Part shown: positions 1-5,639 of the stretch, in pieces | How the letters are laid out: each line of letters starts with the position of its first letter | How positions within the stretch are numbered: the stretch's first letter is position 1 | Notes under the pieces: generated by a model | Database searches by the model: none | What the model saw: the letters and a program-made list of their open reading frames with translations, nothing else | Told to the model about the DNA's origin: nothing | Position numbers and translations under genes: made by a program | Assembly: GCA_021807975.1 (NCBI GenBank) | Contig: JAKBCJ010000182.1 | Span: 1 to 8,726 of the forward strand | Source of the DNA: Pseudomonadota bacterium | Lineage (GTDB): Bacteria; Pseudomonadota; Alphaproteobacteria; Acetobacterales; Acetobacteraceae | Length of the DNA stretch: 8,726 nt | Reading direction: 5' to 3'

Positions 1-25
1 CTGCGAACAGCAGAATGGCGGTCAT
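1..25 (-). CDS. Start of an unidentified gene downstream of fliG (partial)
   Basis: Only the first eight codons are inside the window, reading MTAILLFA before the edge. The ATG overlaps the fliG stop codon as ATGA, the same translational-coupling arrangement seen between the other genes of this flagellar block. An AGGA ribosome-binding site lies on the minus strand at 33-36, seven bases ahead of the ATG. The visible N-terminus is hydrophobic, which would suit a membrane-associated product, but eight residues are far too few to assign a family. By context it is probably another flagellar gene. The overlap and the ribosome-binding site are seen directly; that it is a real gene is inferred. Confidence 0.5.
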
Positions 26-1044
26 TCGATCATCCTGTCGTCGCTGCCGGTGTTAATCTCAATTTCCCCGCTGGCGGCGAGTTCCTTGGCCAGGTTGGCG
101 ACACTCGCCTGAGCCTCTTCCACGTCCTTCAACTTGACGGGGCCGAGGGCGGCGATGTCCTCCCGCAGCATTTTCGCCGCGCGTTCCGACAGTTGTCCCA
201 GGAACATGGATCGGATGGCCTCGGAGGCGCCCTTCAGCGCGATGGGCAGTTTCTCCTTGTCGATCTGGCGCAACAGAACCTGCAGGCCGGCGGGGTTCAG
301 GCGCTGTAAATCGGCGAAGGTGAACATCTGCGCCTTCACCTTTTCGGCCGACTCCCGGTTGCGCTCTTCCAGGCCGGCGAGGAAGCGGGTTTCGGCCTTG
401 CGGTCGAAATTATTGAAAATCTCAGCGATGAGGGCGTGGGAGTCCTGCCGCGATGCCCGAGCCAGGTTGGACATGAATTCGGCGCGCAAGATGCGCTCGA
501 CCCTTTCCAGCACGTCTTTCTGGATGGATTCCATACGCAGCATCCGCATGACGACTTCCATCGAGAAGGAGTCAGGCAGCAGGGTCAGCACGCGCGCCGA
601 ATGGTCGGGCTTGATCATCGACAGCACGACCGCGACCGTCTGGGGGTATTCGTTCTTCAGGTAGCTGGCGAGGATTTCCTCGCTGACGTTGCCCAGCTTG
701 TCCCACATGGTGCGGCCGGCGGGGCCGCGGATTTCCTCCATGATCTGGGAAACGCGGTCTTTCGGCAGCGCCTTCAGCAGCAGATTCTCGGTACTCTCGA
801 AACTGCCTAGAATGCCGCCGGTGGCGCCGAAATTATCGACGAAATCGCCGCACAGGGCTTCGACGGTATCGGCCTGAATAACCCCAAGCTGCGCCATGGT
901 GGCGGAGATCGTCTTGATCTCGTCCTCATGCATCATCGCGAAAAGTTTGGCGGCGTGCTCCTCGCCCAGCGCGAGCATCAGGATCGAGGCCTTGTGGAGG
1001 CCTGTCATCTCGCCATCAGCGGTTTTGCGGGCCGCTCTAGCCAT
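22..1044 (-). CDS. fliG: Flagellar motor switch protein FliG
   Basis: FliG is the rotor protein of the cytoplasmic C-ring that binds FliF, FliM and the stator and is central to torque generation and direction switching. At 340 aa it is full length for the family. The N-terminal FliF-binding domain begins around residues 13-25 (TGLHKASILMLALGEE). The middle domain carries EYPQ at 132-135, a variant of the usual EHPQ motif, and MFTF lies at 240-243. The C-terminal charged helix includes K271, R288, E295 and D296; the arginine just before GPV in the E. coli protein is replaced by leucine (L300). The start at 1044 has only a weak ribosome-binding site, and M13 (ATG at 1006-1008) is an alternative. 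It follows the flgN-like gene after 88 bp and is not preceded by fliF, its usual partner. The family call is secure. Confidence 0.96.
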   Translation of the reverse strand: MARAARKTADGEMTGLHKASILMLALGEEHAAKLFAMMHEDEIKTISATMAQLGVIQADTVEALCGDFVDNFGATGGILGSFESTENLLLKALPKDRVSQIMEEIRGPAGRTMWDKLGNVSEEILASYLKNEYPQTVAVVLSMIKPDHSARVLTLLPDSFSMEVVMRMLRMESIQKDVLERVERILRAEFMSNLARASRQDSHALIAEIFNNFDRKAETRFLAGLEERNRESAEKVKAQMFTFADLQRLNPAGLQVLLRQIDKEKLPIALKGASEAIRSMFLGQLSERAAKMLREDIAALGPVKLKDVEEAQASVANLAKELAASGEIEINTGSDDRMIE

Positions 1045-1132
1045 GGTCTCTGGAAACCCGAGTCATCATGTCACCGTCTGGTTCGGCGACATGGCTAATG
1101 GGTAAACCTTACCAAAGCGTTAACGGCAGAGG
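1045..1132 (-). promoter_or_regulatory. fliG leader region with a near-match CtrA box
   Basis: The gap between the flgN-like gene and fliG contains TTAC-N7-TTAA at 1109-1123. This is seven of eight bases of the TTAA-N7-TTAA box bound by the alphaproteobacterial cell-cycle and motility regulator CtrA. It lies about 65-80 bp upstream of the fliG ATG. The same spot contains a short inverted repeat, GGTAA-ACC-TTACC, at 1101-1113. I found no sigma-54 (GG/GC) element here. The region may therefore be a separate fliG promoter rather than just an operon spacer. The sequence match is seen; CtrA control is inferred. Confidence 0.35.
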
Positions 1133-1492
1133 CTAAACCCTGGCGGAGAGCGCAAAAGCCTCGATGCGCCGGCAGGGAGAGGCCGCGCCGGTCCGGTTAT
1201 AGTGTGTCGTCGCTCTCGACGCGGCGCAGGCCCTGGCGACCATTCGTACGACGTCGGTCTGCACGGCGATCGCGCGTTCCAGCAGGCACTGGTTGACGGT
1301 CGCCAGTTCGGTAAGGCGCCGAAGCTGCGCGGGCGGCGGCGCCGTACCTTGCGTCAGCGCCATCAGCGCGGCTTCCTTCGCTGGCACCAGGGCGACGGCA
1401 GCGGCGTAATCGACGCGGGCCAGGGCCTCGTTTTCTTGGGACAACACGTCGGCCAAACGAGTGGCCAGATGGGCGGTGGGATCGTCGGTCAT
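1133..1492 (-). CDS. FlgN-like flagellar protein (putative export chaperone)
   Basis: A 119-aa, alanine-rich, largely helical protein with no signal peptide or membrane segment. FlgN proteins are small cytoplasmic chaperones that hold the hook-filament junction proteins FlgK and FlgL before export. The run LASRLADVL-like to ENEAL (about residues 9-23), the central TELATVNQCLLERAIAVQ (61-78) and a C-terminus ending in ALSARV resemble the short FlgN-like proteins found next to flgI and flgJ in alphaproteobacteria. Sequence conservation in this family is low, so the name rests partly on position. Its ATG at 1490-1492 overlaps the flgJ stop as ATGA, and an AAGG ribosome-binding site sits about 10 bases upstream. 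It may correspond to the gene called flbY in Caulobacter; that is from memory and unverified. Confidence 0.7.
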   Translation of the reverse strand: MTDDPTAHLATRLADVLSQENEALARVDYAAAVALVPAKEAALMALTQGTAPPPAQLRRLTELATVNQCLLERAIAVQTDVVRMVARACAASRATTHYNRTGAASPCRRIEAFALSARV

Positions 1493-1806
1493 TCTGTTGG
1501 GCCCTTCTGCATCCGGATCATCGCGTCGTAGATCGGCTTGGCCAGACCCAGCCCGCCGCGGCGGGCGATCTGTTTGGCGAATTCCTGAACCAGCATGGGC
1601 TTCCAGGCCGCCTCGCCGGGGCCGCCGCCGAACATGCCGTTGGCGGTATCGACGGTGTCGAACATCGGCTGCAGAAGCTGACCGATAGCCATTGCCTCGA
1701 AATCGTGAGCGGATTTAGCGACCGCGGCGAGGTTAGCGGCGGCCGGCAGCCGGGGTGCCGCCGGTGCCGGGCCGATTGGTCGCGGAAGCGGCGGAATCGT
1801 GATCAT
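1489..1806 (-). CDS. flgJ: Rod-binding protein FlgJ, single-domain type
   Basis: This 105-aa protein matches only the N-terminal half of enterobacterial FlgJ, the periplasmic cap needed to assemble the flagellar rod. Family landmarks are FEAM at 36-39, GQLLQPMFD at 42-50, GGPGE at 61-65, and the helix MLVQEFAKQIARRGGLGLAKPIYDAM split around 71-96. The peptidoglycan-hydrolase (muramidase) domain of the roughly 313-aa E. coli protein is absent. This is the normal form in many alphaproteobacteria, where it is also named CheL and a separate lytic enzyme opens the wall. The proline/alanine-rich first 25 residues look disordered. Its ATG overlaps the flgI stop (ATGA), with a strong GGAGG ribosome-binding site on the minus strand at 1811-1815, four bases away. 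The single-domain state is not a truncation by mutation, since the frame ends in a coupled overlap with the next gene. Confidence 0.9.
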   Translation of the reverse strand: MITIPPLPRPIGPAPAAPRLPAAANLAAVAKSAHDFEAMAIGQLLQPMFDTVDTANGMFGGGPGEAAWKPMLVQEFAKQIARRGGLGLAKPIYDAMIRMQKGPTE

Positions 1807-2909
1807 CTGACCTCCAGGTCGGCTTGCAGGGCGCCGGCCGCTTTGATGGACTGCAAGATGCTGATCAGATCGCGCGGGCCGACGCCCAGGGCGTTCAGGC
1901 TGGCGACAAGGTCGCGCAGGGTAACGCCCGAGTTAAGGATGCCGAGTTTCCTGTCGTGCTGGTCGTCGATGCTGATCGACGTGCGGGGAACGACGGTGGT
2001 GGTTCCGCCGGGCGAAAAGGCGCCCGGTTGGCTGACCTCGGGCGTTTCGGTGACCCGGATGGTCAGGTTTCCCTGTGCGATCGCCACGGTGCTGATACGA
2101 ACTTTGTCGCCCATGACGATGGTCCCGCTGGCTTCGTCGATCACCACGATCGCGGCATTGTCGGGTTCGACGCGCAGGTTTTCGATGAGCGCCAGGGTTT
2201 CGATGGGGTCGCGTTTGGTGAAATCCAGTTGCACGGTCCTTGGATCTGTTACCCGGGCGATCTTGCCGACAGTCTTGTTGATGACGGCTGCGACGCGTTC
2301 GGCAGTGGTAAGATCCGGGTTGCGCAGCCCAAGCCACAGGCCGTTGCTTTTATCCAGGTTGAACGGAACTGCTTTCTCGACGGTCGCGCCGTTGGCGATA
2401 CGGGCGGCCGTTGGTACGCCGCGGGTGACCGATGCGCCGGCACCGCTGGCCGCGATGGCACCGGTGGACAGGGTTCCTTGACCCACAGCATAGACCTCGC
2501 CATCCGCAGCCAGCAGCGGGGTGACCAGCAACGTGCCCCCGGTCAAGTTCGTAGCGTCGCCGATGGCCGAGACGCTGATGTCGATACGGCTGCCGCTGTG
2601 GGCGAAGGCCGGCAGCGTGGCGGTGACCATGACGGCGGCAAGATCCTTGGTTGTCAGGAACGCCACTTGGTCACGCGTGTTGACGCCCAGGCGCTCCAGC
2701 ATGCCAATCAGGGACTCCCGGGTGAAGACGTTGTTGATTAGCTTATCGCCCGTGCCGTTCAGGCCAACGACCAGGCCATAGCCAACCAACTGGTTTTCGC
2801 GGATGCCCTCGATATTCGCGATATCCTTTATGCGCACATCGGCCCGGGCTGGCGTCGGGGGCCAAAGCGCGATGGTCAGGTACAGCATAAAGGCGGCAAT
2901 GACGCGCAC
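1803..2909 (-). CDS. flgI: Flagellar P-ring protein FlgI precursor
   Basis: FlgI forms the P-ring, the bushing around the rod in the peptidoglycan layer. The 368-aa length is normal for the family. A Sec signal peptide is clear: MR, a hydrophobic stretch at 3-16, then PARA with predicted cleavage between A23 and D24. The mature start DVRIKDIANIEGIRENQLVG and GYGLVVGLNGTGD (43-55) are typical FlgI, as is the C-terminal region with LVASLNALGVGPRDLISILQ. The start codon is GTG (2907-2909), supported by an AGGA ribosome-binding site on the minus strand at 2916-2919 with a six-base spacer. Starting at the internal methionine M8 would cut into the signal peptide. It is the first gene of the flgI-flgJ-flgN-like set and lies directly behind a consensus sigma-54 promoter. 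Confidence 0.97.
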   Translation of the reverse strand: MRVIAAFMLYLTIALWPPTPARADVRIKDIANIEGIRENQLVGYGLVVGLNGTGDKLINNVFTRESLIGMLERLGVNTRDQVAFLTTKDLAAVMVTATLPAFAHSGSRIDISVSAIGDATNLTGGTLLVTPLLAADGEVYAVGQGTLSTGAIAASGAGASVTRGVPTAARIANGATVEKAVPFNLDKSNGLWLGLRNPDLTTAERVAAVINKTVGKIARVTDPRTVQLDFTKRDPIETLALIENLRVEPDNAAIVVIDEASGTIVMGDKVRISTVAIAQGNLTIRVTETPEVSQPGAFSPGGTTTVVPRTSISIDDQHDRKLGILNSGVTLRDLVASLNALGVGPRDLISILQSIKAAGALQADLEVR

Positions 2910-2940
2910 TGGTTATCCTGGCGGGTTGTTCGATAGTTAC

Positions 2941-2957
2941 AGCAACCTTCGTGCCAA
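2941..2957 (-). promoter_or_regulatory. Sigma-54 (RpoN) promoter for the flgI operon
   Basis: The minus strand reads TTGGCACGAAGGTTGCT, matching every fixed position of the YTGGCACG-N4-TTGCW sigma-54 consensus, with GG and GC at the correct -24/-12 spacing. The predicted transcript starts near 2930, about 21 bases ahead of the flgI GTG start and just upstream of its ribosome-binding site. Sigma-54 control of rod, ring and hook genes through an NtrC-type activator (FlbD or similar) is well known in alphaproteobacterial flagellar cascades. The match is seen directly; its activity is inferred. Confidence 0.88.
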
Positions 2958-2965
2958 GACGGCTT

Positions 2966-3015
2966 CGGCAGTTTTTGCGGCGGCTTCGCCGCTAACGGAT
3001 CGGCAAAACCTGCCC
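2966..3015. promoter_or_regulatory. Two CGGCA-N5-TGC dyads upstream of the sigma-54 promoter
   Basis: CGGCA-N5-TGCGG lies at 2966-2980 and CGGCA-N5-TGCCC at 3001-3015. Each is one base short of a perfect CGGCA-N5-TGCCG dyad, and they are 35 bp apart. They are centred roughly 43 and 78 bp upstream of the predicted flgI start point. Sigma-54 promoters need an enhancer-bound activator, and the Caulobacter FlbD (ftr) sites are GC-rich and contain a CGGCA-like core, so these are candidate enhancer sites. The repeat is seen; the binding protein is inferred. Confidence 0.45.
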
Positions 3016-3092
3016 ACCGGGAAGACTATGCAGCGTCTCATGCCGCTTCACATCGAACTCATTGCAATATGTTGACGTTTGCGTGCGGGCTC

Positions 3093-3121
3093 TTGGCGTC
3101 TGCAAGGCGTGCCGCTATACG
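3093..3121 (+). promoter_or_regulatory. Candidate sigma-70 promoter for dksA
   Basis: TTGGCG (3093-3098) and TATACG (3116-3121) are separated by 17 bp. Each matches its consensus hexamer at four of six positions. Transcription would start near 3128, giving a leader of about 87 bases before the chosen ATG. The bases after the -10 element are GC-rich (TCCGCGCG), a discriminator type often linked to negative control by ppGpp and DksA. Assignment is by inspection only. Confidence 0.4.
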
Positions 3122-3200
3122 TCCGCGCGTTCCCTACCCGGAATGGGCCGGGCGCCCTGATCCCTTGCTTTCATGCGCGGGTATGGGCGGAAGGATAACC

Positions 3201-3204
3201 AGGA
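3201..3204 (+). promoter_or_regulatory. Ribosome-binding site selecting the dksA start
   Basis: AGGA lies 10 bases ahead of the ATG at 3215. The in-frame ATG further upstream at 3173 has no purine-rich sequence before it, so 3215 is the preferred start. Confidence 0.55.
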
Positions 3205-3214
3205 TCGAACGCGC

Positions 3215-3631
3215 ATGATGATTAGTCTGCCCCCTGATTATCAGCCCACCGAGGATGAGGAGTTCATGAACCCCATCCAGGTTGAGTATTTTCGCCAGAA
3301 GCTGCTGCGCTGGCGGGCCGATCTGATACGAGAAGCTGACGGAACCTTGGCCAGTTTATCCGAGGGGGGCATCCTGGAGGCCGACATCACCGACCGCGCA
3401 AGCGTCGAGACCGACCGAGCACTGGAACTGCGGACCCGGGACCGGGCTCGTAAGTTGATTTCCAAAATTGATCAGGCGCTGGTGCGGATCGAGCTTGGCA
3501 CCTATGGCTACTGCGAGGAAACCGACGAACCAATCGGGATCAGGCGGCTGCAGGCCCGTCCGATCGCGACGATGTCGATCGAGGCGCAGGAACGGCACGA
3601 GAAGATGGAGCGGGTTCACCGCGACGACTGA
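3215..3631 (+). CDS. dksA: RNA polymerase-binding transcription factor DksA, one-cysteine type
   Basis: DksA inserts a coiled coil into the RNA polymerase secondary channel and, with ppGpp, adjusts rRNA, amino-acid and other promoters. From this start the protein is 138 aa; an upstream ATG at 3173 would give 152 aa. The N-terminus (ISLPPDYQPTEDEEFMNP) and FRQKLLRWRADL are typical of alphaproteobacterial DksA. The coiled-coil tip keeps the functional D-x2-D-x-A motif (DITDRA, residues 57-62), followed by LELRTRDRARKLISKID. The zinc finger, C4 in E. coli, keeps only the first cysteine (YGYCEETDEPIGIRRLQARP); the other three positions are T, S and A. Loss of the zinc ligands is known in several proteobacterial DksA variants, so this is not a broken gene. 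It is divergent from flgI and convergent with cysI. Confidence 0.94.
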   Translation: MMISLPPDYQPTEDEEFMNPIQVEYFRQKLLRWRADLIREADGTLASLSEGGILEADITDRASVETDRALELRTRDRARKLISKIDQALVRIELGTYGYCEETDEPIGIRRLQARPIATMSIEAQERHEKMERVHRDD

Positions 3632-3712
3632 GGCCCTTCAGGTATCGGAGGATAGCCCTGCGGGCAATCACGCCGCGAAGCTAGCAGCCTGATCCCGGCT
3701 GGCGACTTAGTG

Positions 3713-3826
3713 GGCTGCTGAAAAACCCTGCTCTATGCCAAGCGTACACAAAGTTTAGAACCTTCCAGCCGACCTGACGCCCTCTATGTTGTGGGCAAAT
3801 CGGTCGCCTCGGCTTTTTCAGCAGCC
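3713..3826. mobile_element. MITE-like or IS-remnant element with 13-bp terminal inverted repeats
   Basis: GGCTGCTGAAAAA at 3713-3725 and its exact reverse complement at 3814-3826 bound a 114-bp segment with no gene. Termini of the GCTGCTGAAAAA kind occur on several bacterial insertion sequences, so the segment resembles a non-autonomous element or a deleted IS. The dinucleotide TG flanks both ends (3711-3712 and 3827-3828), which could be a 2-bp target duplication or chance. A short direct repeat, CTCTATG, occurs inside at 3731-3737 and 3782-3788. The right end is 24 bp from the cysI stop codon. The A/T runs are on the inner side of the stems, so this is not a classical terminator. I cannot assign an IS family. 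Confidence 0.6.
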
Positions 3827-3850
3827 TGTTCTGGAGAAGCAGAGCAGCCG

Positions 3851-5533
3851 CTACGTATTATCGTGGAAGTCGAGCCCTGCAACCGTTTTCGCAACTGCCC
3901 CGCACCGAATCGCGAAGTCGCCGAAACACTCGCCGTCCAGGCGGTTAGCCGCATAGGACTCGAACAGCGGCGATAGAATGCCAACAATCGCATTTCCGTC
4001 CACGTCGCCGCGATACAGCTTGTTCAGGCGCGTGCCGTCGCGGGAACCGCCAAGATACAGATTGTAAAGTCCAGGGGTACGGCCGACCAGCCCGATCTCC
4101 GACACGTAAGGACGGGCACACCCGTTCGGGCAGCCGGTCATGCGGATGGTGATATCGTCTTCCCGCAGGCCGAAACGCTCCAGTTCGTCCTCCAGAAGGG
4201 TGACGAGATCGGGAAGGTATCGCTCGCTTTCGGCCATGGCCAATCCGCAGGTCGGCAGTGCGACGCAGGCCATGGCGTTACGACGCAAGCCACTGGAAGG
4301 TAGATCGAGGTCGTATTCCCGCAACAACGCATCGACCATGGTACGCGAAGCGGCCGGAATATCGGCCAGGATCAGGTTCTGATTCGGCGTCATGATAAAA
4401 CGGCCAACGTTCAGTTCCGCGATCTTATGGAGCCCCGCCATCGTACGCCCGCGGATGCGGCCGTTTTCCACGAACAGGGTAAAATGTGCGGAGCCATCGG
4501 CCTCCATCGCCCAGCCAAACCGGTCGCCGGTGGAGGTGAACGCAAAGGCCCGCGCCGGTTCCAGCTTCACGGCCAGCCGTTCGTTCACCAAGGCGGCGAA
4601 ATGGTCGATGCCCATCCCGTCGATGGTGTATTTCAGACGGGCGTGTTTACGGTTGGATCGATCGCCGTAATCTCGCTGAACCGTCACAACCTGTTCGGCG
4701 ACATCGATTGCGTTTTCCGGCCGGCAAAAGCCGATTACGTCGCCAACGCGGGGATAGGTTTCCGGTTCGCCGTGGGTCATACCCATGCCGCCGCCCACGA
4801 CCACGTTATATCCGGCGATGCGATCCTGTTCGACAATGGCGATCAGGCCAAGGTCGTGAGCAAAGACATCAACGTCGTTATGCGGCGGCAGTGCCACGGC
4901 GATCTTAAATTTGCGCGGCAGATAGGTCCGGCCGAGGATCGGCTCGTCCTCGACGACTTCGCCGGATACTTTTTCCTCGTCCAGCCAGATCTCGTGCCAC
5001 GCGCGAGTGCGCGGAAGCAGATGGGTGGAGAGATCGCGCGCGAGGCCGGTGATCTCGGCGTGCAGACCGGGCCGCCACGGATCGGCGGTGGCAATGACGT
5101 TACGGTTCACGTCGCCGCATGCCGCGATGGTGTCCAGCAGGTCGGCGTGCAGGCCCTGCATCAAGGGCTTCAGGCTGCCCTTCAGGATGCCGTGGAACTG
5201 GACCGTTTCGCGGGTGGTCAGACGGATCGTGCCATTGGCGCGCTCGACCGCCAACTTTTCCACCTTCAGCCATTGTTTGGGCGACAGGATGCCAGCGGGA
5301 ACGCGCATCCGCACCATGAAGCTGAAGGCTTTTTCCATGCGCTGCTTGCCACGTTCGGCACGCAGATCGCGGTCGTCCTGCTGGTAGAAGCCGTGGAATT
5401 TCGTCAATTGGGTATCGTCGTCCGCAAGCGCGCCGGTTTCCGTGCGGGTCAGGCCGTCGGCGATGGTACCGCGCAGAAGATTGCTGGCGAGTTTGATGCG
5501 TTCGTTCGCGGATAGGGGGCGTTCGGTGTCCAT
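3851..5533 (-). CDS. cysI: NADPH sulfite reductase hemoprotein, beta subunit CysI
   Basis: CysI performs the six-electron reduction of sulfite to sulfide in cysteine synthesis, in the cytoplasm as part of the CysJ-CysI complex. The 560 aa are near the 570 aa of E. coli. The N-terminal LRGTIADGL (20-28) and FHGFYQQDDRDLRAER (46-61) are typical. The 4Fe-4S/siroheme cysteines are all present: C423 and C429 in ACVALPTC, C468 and C472 in GCPNGC, with the same spacing as E. coli. The basic residues of the siroheme and sulfite pocket are also there (R75/R77, R144 in VNRNV, K208 and K210 in RKFK). The ATG at 5531-5533 has an AAGGA ribosome-binding site (5543-5547, nine-base spacer). It is the last gene of the cobA-cysJ-cysI operon, 106 bp after cysJ, and ends in TAG 24 bp before the inverted-repeat element. 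Confidence 0.98.
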   Translation of the reverse strand: MDTERPLSANERIKLASNLLRGTIADGLTRTETGALADDDTQLTKFHGFYQQDDRDLRAERGKQRMEKAFSFMVRMRVPAGILSPKQWLKVEKLAVERANGTIRLTTRETVQFHGILKGSLKPLMQGLHADLLDTIAACGDVNRNVIATADPWRPGLHAEITGLARDLSTHLLPRTRAWHEIWLDEEKVSGEVVEDEPILGRTYLPRKFKIAVALPPHNDVDVFAHDLGLIAIVEQDRIAGYNVVVGGGMGMTHGEPETYPRVGDVIGFCRPENAIDVAEQVVTVQRDYGDRSNRKHARLKYTIDGMGIDHFAALVNERLAVKLEPARAFAFTSTGDRFGWAMEADGSAHFTLFVENGRIRGRTMAGLHKIAELNVGRFIMTPNQNLILADIPAASRTMVDALLREYDLDLPSSGLRRNAMACVALPTCGLAMAESERYLPDLVTLLEDELERFGLREDDITIRMTGCPNGCARPYVSEIGLVGRTPGLYNLYLGGSRDGTRLNKLYRGDVDGNAIVGILSPLFESYAANRLDGECFGDFAIRCGAVAKTVAGLDFHDNT

Positions 5534-5593
5534 GTCCCGGTGTCCTTCGGGTTACGGTTCGTTGGGCGGGCTACTGTGTGTATGCCGCGCGAG

Positions 5594-5612
5594 ACTCTGG
5601 TCTGACCGGAGT
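5594..5612 (-). repeat. Near-perfect inverted repeat in the cysJ-cysI spacer
   Basis: ACTCTGGTC and GACCGGAGT face each other around base 5603, with eight of nine positions complementary and the ninth a possible G-U pair in RNA. The repeat is in the 106-bp cysJ-cysI gap, about 28 bp after the cysJ stop. There is no following U-run on the transcript, so it is not a standard terminator. It could be an RNA stem that sets the ratio of the two subunits, or an operator. The role is unknown. Confidence 0.45.
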
Positions 5613-5639
5613 TTGCCGCCATGACCAGCGAGAGACATT

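Larger units (their letters stand above)
2910..3214. other. Divergent intergenic region flgI/dksA
   Basis: This 305-bp stretch has no convincing gene. Its flgI-proximal part contains a sigma-54 promoter at 2941-2957 and two related half-dyads at 2966-2980 and 3001-3015. Its dksA-proximal part contains a sigma-70-like promoter at 3093-3121 and the dksA ribosome-binding site. A GC-rich 6-bp hairpin (GCGGCG/CGCCGC, 2977-2992) overlaps the first dyad; it is flanked by T's on the wrong side for a terminator on either strand. Short open frames in the region lack a ribosome-binding site. Confidence 0.7.

Noticed and set aside
1824..2741. A 305-codon plus-strand open frame
   Set aside because: It is antisense to flgI and low-complexity in G, D and R; a shadow of the real gene.
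2977..2992. GC-rich hairpin with a neighbouring T-run, resembling a terminator
   Set aside because: The T-run precedes the stem on the plus strand and becomes an A-run after it on the minus strand, so neither transcript would have the required U-tail.
3072..3077. TTGACG as the dksA -35 box
   Set aside because: No -10-like hexamer occurs 16-18 bp downstream; the TTGGCG/TATACG pair is a better fit.
3173..3214. The upstream in-frame ATG at 3173 as the dksA start
   Set aside because: No ribosome-binding site precedes it, and the extra 14 residues (MRGYGRKDNQDRTR) do not resemble family N-termini. It is not excluded.
3655..3701. Small stems after the dksA stop (GCCC/GGGC and CAGCC/GGCTG) as a terminator
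   Set aside because: The stems are only 4-5 bp and no T-run follows, so they do not support a rho-independent terminator call.
4427..5515. A 362-codon open frame on the plus strand
   Set aside because: It lies entirely antisense to cysI, whose motifs are all intact. Long antisense frames are common in GC-rich DNA, and the translation has no recognisable family.
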